From PALSA-607 sp036510735 (GTDB lineage: Bacteria > Actinomycetota > Actinomycetes > Acidothermales > Acidothermaceae): a stretch of 36,854 nucleotides of DNA. Numbering within the stretch: the first letter of the stretch is position 1; each line of letters opens with the position of its first letter. The notes under the pieces were generated by a model. The model did no database searches, was not told the DNA's origin, and was given only the letters and a program-made list of their open reading frames with translations. Positions 32,950-36,854 of this stretch are shown here, piece by piece. The stretch lies in the NCBI GenBank assembly GCA_036510735.1, contig DATCDK010000126.1, positions 1 through 36,854 on the forward strand, given 5' to 3'. The position numbers and the translations under genes were made by a program.

Positions 32950-34260
32950 GTGAGTGTGTTCGACGATCTCGTGGGCCAAGAGCGGGTGGTCGCGCTGTTG
33001 CGATCGGTCGCCATCTCGGCCGCCGAAGTTGCGTGGGCCAGTGATCTTGGCGGCGATCTGTTCGGTGCTCTCGCTGATGCACCGGCCGTGTTGCCCGACG
33101 CGACCTTTGCTGCCGTGCCGGGCGCCGCGATGACGCACGCCTGGTTGTTCACGGGGCCGCCCGGCTCCGGCCGATCGGTCGCGGCGCGCGCCTTCGCGGC
33201 CGCCTTGCAATGCACTGCCGCCATGAACGGCGGCGGCGACATCGAGCCCGGCTGCGGCATTTGCTTGGGCTGTCACACGGTGCTCGCCGGCACCCACGCC
33301 GACGTCGAAATCGTTGCACCACAAGGGTTATCTCTCGGTGTGCGAGAGGCGCGCGACCTTGTCAGTCGGGCCGCGCTCGCGCCGTCCGGTGGCCACTGGC
33401 AGGTCATCGTGATCGAGGATGCCGATCGGTTGACCGAGGGCGCCGCGAACGTGTTGTTGAAGGCGATCGAGGAGCCGGCGCCGCGCACGGTGTGGCTGTT
33501 ATGCGTGCCGTCGGCCGAAGACCTCGTGGTGACGATCCGCTCGCGCTGCCGCGTCGTCGCGCTGCGCACTCCACCGACCGACGCGGTCGCTGCAGTGCTT
33601 GTGTCGCGCGATGGAGTCTCTGCTGAGGTCGCCGAGTTCGCGGCCCGGGCGGCGCAAGGTCACGTCGGCCGCGCTCGACGGCTCGCGACCGACGAAGCGG
33701 CACGGTCGCGGCGGCACGAGGTGCTGCAGTTGCCGTCGGCACTCGCCGACGTCGGCGGTTGCCTCGCGGCTGCGGGTGCCTTGGTCAAGGCGGTGGGTGT
33801 CGAGTCGGCGGAGGTCACGTCAGCGCTCGACGAAGCCGAAACCGCGTCGTACAAAGAGGCCTTCGGCGAAGGCGGGACGGCGACCGGGCTCGGTCGCGGG
33901 TCTGCTGCCGGTGGGGGTGCCGCTGCTCGAGGCGCGCTGCGCTCGGCCGCGGCCGCGTTGAAAGATCTCGAAGGCCGGCAGAAGTCGCGCGCCACCCGCA
34001 CCCAGCGCGACGCGCTCGACCGCGCACTGACTGACCTCGCGGGGTTCTACCGCGATGTGCTCGTCATGCAGTTGGGGGCGGGCGTCGACATCGCCAACAT
34101 CGACGAGTCGGCGGCAATCTCTTCCTTAGCCGCGTCGTCGTCAGCGGAGTCGACCGTGCGCCGGTTGTCGGCCGTGTTGGCCTGCCGCACGTCGCTCGAC
34201 GCGAACGCCAACCCACTTCTCACGGTCGAAGCACTAACCCTGGCCCTGCGCGCCGGCTAA
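32950..34260 (+). CDS. holB: DNA polymerase III delta' subunit (clamp loader)
   Basis: A 436-residue AAA+ clamp-loader protein. It begins SVFDDLVGQERVVALLRS, then has a P-loop-like GPPGSGRS with Arg for the Walker A Lys, a zinc-binding module (LQC, then CGICLGCHTVLAG), VRDLVSRA-like VREARDLVSRAALAPSGGHW, a Walker-B-like VIEDADRLTEGAANVLLKAI and EEPAPRTVWLLCVPS with sensor 1, then RSRCRVVALR. It works with DnaX and HolA to load the beta clamp. The loss of the P-loop Lys suits a delta' that does not hydrolyse ATP. It is fairly long because of an Ala/Gly-rich insertion (about 310-330). The start GTG 32950 is preferred over TTG 32944, and it is coupled to the tmk gene. The order tmk-holB is common in bacteria. 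Confidence 0.93.
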   Translation: MSVFDDLVGQERVVALLRSVAISAAEVAWASDLGGDLFGALADAPAVLPDATFAAVPGAAMTHAWLFTGPPGSGRSVAARAFAAALQCTAAMNGGGDIEPGCGICLGCHTVLAGTHADVEIVAPQGLSLGVREARDLVSRAALAPSGGHWQVIVIEDADRLTEGAANVLLKAIEEPAPRTVWLLCVPSAEDLVVTIRSRCRVVALRTPPTDAVAAVLVSRDGVSAEVAEFAARAAQGHVGRARRLATDEAARSRRHEVLQLPSALADVGGCLAAAGALVKAVGVESAEVTSALDEAETASYKEAFGEGGTATGLGRGSAAGGGAAARGALRSAAAALKDLEGRQKSRATRTQRDALDRALTDLAGFYRDVLVMQLGAGVDIANIDESAAISSLAASSSAESTVRRLSAVLACRTSLDANANPLLTVEALTLALRAG

Positions 34261-34577
34261 GCGGCCGCCCAACCCGCACCTCCCCGCCGTCCGCACCCCC
34301 CCGCCGTCTGCCCCGGTTTCTGCCACGTATCGCCCGACTCCTCACACATTCAGGTTTTCCACGCTCCAAGGCGCGAGTTCCTCACAGATACAGGCTTCTG
34401 AGTTCGCGGAAGCTGCTTCTGTGGGGAGCGCACCTGCATCTTTGAGGTATCAAGGGCCGGACGACGGGGGGCGAGGGCGCTGCCGATTGGCCGGTGCGTC
34501 GTCACGGCTCGCGATCCTAACGACGTGTCATGCGACCCGGTGCACGCCTTGAAGCGGGACTTACCTATTCTTGACTT
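34261..34577. other. Intergenic region with an imperfect direct repeat
   Basis: No convincing gene. It starts with a C-rich stretch (34262-34315). TCCTCACACATTCAGGTTTT (34339-34358) recurs as TCCTCACAGATACAGGCTTC (34379-34398), exactly 40 bp apart. A promoter for the lipoprotein gene is expected in the last 60 bp (A+T-richer, CTTACCTATTCTTGACTTATG-like), but I cannot define it. Confidence 0.5.
34339..34398. repeat. Imperfect 20-bp direct repeat, 40-bp period
   Basis: Copies at 34339-34358 and 34379-34398 agree at 16 of 20 positions (core TCCTCACA, then CAGG and TT). The 40-bp period is close to four helical turns, so a regulator could bind both on one face; chance remains possible. Confidence 0.5.
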
Positions 34578-35453
34578 ATGTCACAATTGTCGCGCTTCAG
34601 GATCTGGTCATCCGTGGCTGTCACGCTGTCGGTCTCGGTCGCGTTGGCGGGGTGCAGCAAGAGCTCGAGTCCGCATGCGGCAGCGTCGAGCCCCGCGGTT
34701 TCGCCGTCGGCCACAGGGTCGGCTGCTCCGAGTGCGAGTGCGCCCGCGACGAGCAGCGCACCGGCGGCAACAGTCAGCAGCGCGGCACCTTCGGCGCCGG
34801 TGAGTTCGGCGCCGGTCAGTTCGCCGGCGGCCGCGAGCTCGCCGGTGGTGGCCGGTCCTCCTGCCACGCCACAGCTGACGGCGATTGCGCTGCAAGCCTC
34901 CGACCTGCCGGCCGGCTGGGCGGGCACTGCATCCGATCCCGACCCCGCCGAAGCGTCGGAGGATGCGGCACTGGCCCAGTGTGTCGGCGGCAAGGACTCC
35001 TACCCGGACGAAACGGGGGAGTCGAACTCAGACGACTACGGACTCGACAACGCCAGCATCTCTTCGTCCGCGACGAGCTTCCGGTCACCAACCGACGTGA
35101 CGGCTGACATTGCGATTATCAAGAGTCCGAAAATCGACTCCTGCTACAAGCAGCTTGCGGTAAGCCAGCTAGGCGGTCTGCCAGCCGGCGCAACACTCAA
35201 CAGTGCAGAGATCGACGTGACGCCGGGTTCGGCTGGCGGTCCGAGCAACGTTGTTGCCACCGCGTCGGGCAAGATCGAGATCACTGCCTCGGGCCAGCTG
35301 CTCGACTTCTACCTCAACATCGCGTTCATCACCGGCCCGTCGATCGAGGCCGAAGTCGACTTCTTCAACATCGGCACCCCCGTGCCGCCGGCTCTGCGTG
35401 CTTCGCTCATCGCGAAGGTCTCGGCCCGGGCAGGAGCGGCGGCCCAGGCGTAG
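34578..35453 (+). CDS. Secreted lipoprotein with Ser/Ala/Pro linker, function unknown
   Basis: A 291-residue protein. The signal peptide ends in the lipobox VALAGC (C26), so it should be lipidated and anchored outside the membrane. A low-complexity Ser/Ala/Pro linker covers about 27-95. The C-terminal part (about 96-285) starts LTAIALQASDLPAGW and contains two cysteines (QCVGGKDSYPDETG and SCYKQLAVSQLGG) that could form a disulfide, and a beta-rich end (GKIEITASGQLLDFYLNIAF). LxxxDLPxGW openings occur in many actinobacterial lipoproteins of unknown role. I cannot assign a function. The gene stands alone, and it faces the regulator gene at 35461 with only 7 bases between. Confidence 0.82.
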   Translation: MSQLSRFRIWSSVAVTLSVSVALAGCSKSSSPHAAASSPAVSPSATGSAAPSASAPATSSAPAATVSSAAPSAPVSSAPVSSPAAASSPVVAGPPATPQLTAIALQASDLPAGWAGTASDPDPAEASEDAALAQCVGGKDSYPDETGESNSDDYGLDNASISSSATSFRSPTDVTADIAIIKSPKIDSCYKQLAVSQLGGLPAGATLNSAEIDVTPGSAGGPSNVVATASGKIEITASGQLLDFYLNIAFITGPSIEAEVDFFNIGTPVPPALRASLIAKVSARAGAAAQA

Positions 35454-35460
35454 CCGGCTC

Positions 35461-35802
35461 TCATGGCGCGGCGGGTCGTCGTCCGTTCTTCTTCGGAGTC
35501 GCGCGTTCGATGTCGTGGATCAGCCGTTTGAGCTGGGTGATCTCGTCGCGCAACGCCTTCTCGCCGGCGGCGCTGAGAGTGACCCACGTGCGGGCGCGCT
35601 TGCCTTCGTAGCCCTTCTCGATGTCGACGAGGCCAGCCTTCTCCAGCACTGTCAGATGCTGCCCGAGGTTGCCCGCGGTGAGGTCGAGCGTGTCTCGAAG
35701 AAAGCCGAACTCCACTCGCCGGGCTTCGTGCGCGATCGTCAAGATGCCCAGCCGGACTCGTTGGTGCACGACGTCATCGAGCCCATTCGCTGGGTGGCTC
35801 AC
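35461..35802 (-). CDS. Winged-helix transcriptional regulator (HTH_27/MarR-like)
   Basis: A 113-residue protein. It begins SHPANGLDDVVHQRVRLGIL, followed by the winged helix-turn-helix EFGFLRDTLDLTAGNLGQHL and TVLEKAGLVDIEKGYEGKRA with the wing RTWVTLSAAG, then a C-terminal helix LRDEITQLKRLIHDIE and a basic end (PKKNGRRP). DNA-binding regulators of this small type control a neighbouring membrane protein in many actinobacteria. The start is GTG 35802, which overlaps the stop of the membrane protein gene (GTGA). The open frame extends upstream to 36129 inside that gene, but this is a shadow. The ligand is unknown. Confidence 0.87.
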   Translation of the reverse strand: MSHPANGLDDVVHQRVRLGILTIAHEARRVEFGFLRDTLDLTAGNLGQHLTVLEKAGLVDIEKGYEGKRARTWVTLSAAGEKALRDEITQLKRLIHDIERATPKKNGRRPAAP

Positions 35803-36512
35803 GGTGTCGTCCGCCGCTCGACAACTTGGAAGCAGATGCCGCCGAGGATAAGCACGCCGCCGAGGATAACGAGGTGCGGCAGGAAGACCCAATGAGACGA
35901 GCGCGTCATATCCCAACCGAAGTTGACCGCGCCGACGACGAGGACGAGATAGCCGAGGGCGAAGGCGAGCAATGACCAGTTGCGTTCGATTCGAGCCAAC
36001 ACGATCAGTGCTAGGCCAATCGCGGCCGCCGGACTGACTAGCCGCAGCACGAACGTCGACAGCTCCGTCGAGCCCACCCGCCGCCCGCCAAGAAAAGCCT
36101 GGTGCGCCGTCGGGTTGTGGGCGATCCACAGCGTGATCGCCGTGAGTGCCAGCGCGAGGACAACTCCGGCGATGACATAGGGCTTGATGCGCGTGCCGAC
36201 CCCACGCTGCAAAGACCGTCGGATCGCCATGGCGGCGATCGCCACGTAGGCCAGCGTCAGTGCGACCGGCCAGTAGACGAACAGCCAGCTCGGGTAGAGC
36301 GAGCAGACGTAGCTGCCCGCCGGGTGATTCGACTCGCAGGTTCGCACGACATGGCCGTACCGCTCGAACGGCGCCGCGAGAAGCGTGACCACCCCCAGCA
36401 TGAGGAGCGGGAACCCGGTGCCGCGCTGGGTCGTGCGCACCCGACGCGTCAGTTCGCGAGTGGCCGACAGTAACTCGTGAGGCGTGCTCTGTGGCACGGA
36501 TGCGTCCGTCAT
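35799..36512 (-). CDS. Polytopic membrane protein coupled to the winged-helix regulator
   Basis: A 237-residue protein with about six membrane helices (GFPLLMLGVVTLLAAPF, LFVYWPVALTLAYVAIAAMA, PYVIAGVVLALALTAITLWI, VLRLVSPAAAIGLALIVLA, WSLLAFALGYLVLVVGAVNF, VFLPHLVILGGVLILGGICF). The first loop has two cysteines (RTCESNHPAGSYVCSLYP) that may be bridged outside the cell. I do not recognise a family with a known function. The 4-base overlap with the regulator implies one mRNA and probably autoregulation. A possible -10 box TGTAAT lies at 36532-36527, about 15 bases before the start codon, next to CTCT/AGAG inverted repeats that could be an operator. Confidence 0.8.
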   Translation of the reverse strand: MTDASVPQSTPHELLSATRELTRRVRTTQRGTGFPLLMLGVVTLLAAPFERYGHVVRTCESNHPAGSYVCSLYPSWLFVYWPVALTLAYVAIAAMAIRRSLQRGVGTRIKPYVIAGVVLALALTAITLWIAHNPTAHQAFLGGRRVGSTELSTFVLRLVSPAAAIGLALIVLARIERNWSLLAFALGYLVLVVGAVNFGWDMTRSSHWVFLPHLVILGGVLILGGICFQVVERRTTP

Positions 36513-36526
36513 GAGACTAGCTTTGC

Positions 36527-36532
36527 ATTACA
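36527..36532 (-). promoter_or_regulatory. Possible -10 box for the membrane protein/regulator operon
   Basis: TGTAAT on the minus strand; a weak -35 candidate TTATCT lies 16 bp upstream. The leader would be very short, and no clear ribosome-binding site is seen before ATG 36512. Confidence 0.3.
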
Positions 36533-36575
36533 GACCGCTCTCCACAAGAGATAACTCTGCCCGATCTGTCGAGCC

Positions 36576-36854
36576 TCAGGTTTCGCCGAACGACGGGTGG
36601 CGGGGCCGTAGCGCTTCAGGCAGGTGTAGTTGAAGCAGCTTCGACTCGAGGTCGGTCGGCAGATATGAGGGCGTCGCGCGGGAGACCATGATCATCGCGA
36701 GGAAGGCGAGCGGCACCGTCCAAATCGCCGGCTGCCCGAGCAGCACCTCTGGCCACCCGCGCTGACCCACGCCGGCCATCGTCAAGATGATGGCGACCGA
36801 CGACGTGCAGCCGCCGAGCACGAGTCCGGCGATCGCACCGACCCAGGTCAGCCG
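36576..36854 (-). CDS. Sodium:solute (acetate-type) symporter, C-terminal end only
   Basis: The last 92 codons of a gene that enters from the right edge. RLTWVGAIAGLVLGGCTSSV and AIILTMAGVGQRGWPEVLLG form one helix and loop, QPAIWTVPLAFLAMIMVS is the last helix, and the tail RATPSYLPTDLESKLLQLHL is cytoplasmic. This resembles the end of ActP-like cation/acetate symporters of the sodium:solute symporter family. If so, it would import the acetate that acs activates, but the substrate cannot be read from this piece. The stop at 36576 is 63 bp upstream of the membrane protein gene, on the same strand. Confidence 0.72.
   Translation of the reverse strand, partial: RLTWVGAIAGLVLGGCTSSVAIILTMAGVGQRGWPEVLLGQPAIWTVPLAFLAMIMVSRATPSYLPTDLESKLLQLHLPEALRPRHPSFGET

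Noticed and set aside
35803..36129. N-terminal extension of the winged-helix regulator
   Set aside because: Arg/Pro-rich shadow of the membrane protein gene; GTG 35802 in the GTGA overlap is the natural start.

Overview
High-GC chromosomal window (estimated at about two thirds G+C by eye) from a free-living-type actinobacterium. Start codons are often GTG or TTG, many genes overlap by 4 bases (ATGA/GTGA), and the markers are actinobacterial: MarP, BldG-like STAS protein, RsiG-like anti-sigma factor, DUF4244 pilin, 'helicase/secretion neighborhood' Tad genes, and an MFS/dTMP-kinase fusion. From memory, the gene order closely follows the Mycobacterium tuberculosis Rv3677c-Rv3644c region and the Streptomyces coelicolor SCO3540-3570 region, but the details (no WhiB, RsiG beside Crp, fused tmk) point to neither genus. 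I would guess a Frankiales/Jatrophihabitans-like lineage, with low confidence.

Layout. 1-1631 (-): 3'-truncated processive GT2 glycosyltransferase. 1787-2464 (+): GNAT acetyltransferase. 2471-3254 (-): broken threonine dehydratase that has lost its catalytic-lysine segment. 3297-4876 (+): NUDIX and metallo-beta-lactamase-fold pair. 4857-6147 (-): crp and an RsiG-like c-di-GMP-responsive anti-sigma factor. 6177-6249: 17-bp tandem repeats. 6337-10018 (+): nth, TlpA-like thioredoxin, CoA pyrophosphatase, cupredoxin lipoprotein, marP. 10092-15445 (-): DUF309, EphE-like hydrolase, holin-family membrane protein, cation/proton antiporter and acs, with strong hairpins between antiporter and acs. 15611-17064: a HAD-IB phosphatase gene flanked by two small RNA genes, an Ms1-like RNA (-) and a 6C RNA (+). 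17065-21798 (+): Tad/Flp secretion island (ssd/CpaE, tadA, tadB, tadC, DUF4244 pilin, two TadE-like pseudopilins), closed by the convergent DECH-box helicase (21767-24346, -). 24449-25238 (+): BldG-like antagonist and anti-sigma-type ATPase. 25439-34260 (+): H+-pyrophosphatase, topA, MFS/tmk fusion, holB. 34578-36854: Ser/Ala-rich lipoprotein (+), then a winged-helix regulator with its membrane partner (-) and the end of a cation/acetate-type symporter (-).

How it fits together. The region is mostly housekeeping (DNA repair, topology, replication clamp loading, dTTP synthesis, acetate activation, proton/PPi energetics), but global transcription control is unusually dense. It holds Crp (cAMP), an RsiG-like protein (c-di-GMP), a BldG/anti-sigma pair, and two small RNAs, one of which (Ms1) is known to sequester core RNA polymerase in mycobacteria. 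The Tad operon carries a duplicated DnaA-box-like motif pair at its two probable promoters. No CRISPR array, phage, IS element or tRNA was seen. The most checkable new observations are the Ms1/6C pair, the half-degenerate RsiG motif, the threonine dehydratase deletion, the possible AUC start and internal ribosome site in the MFS/tmk gene, and the shared motif pair in front of ssd and the pilin gene.
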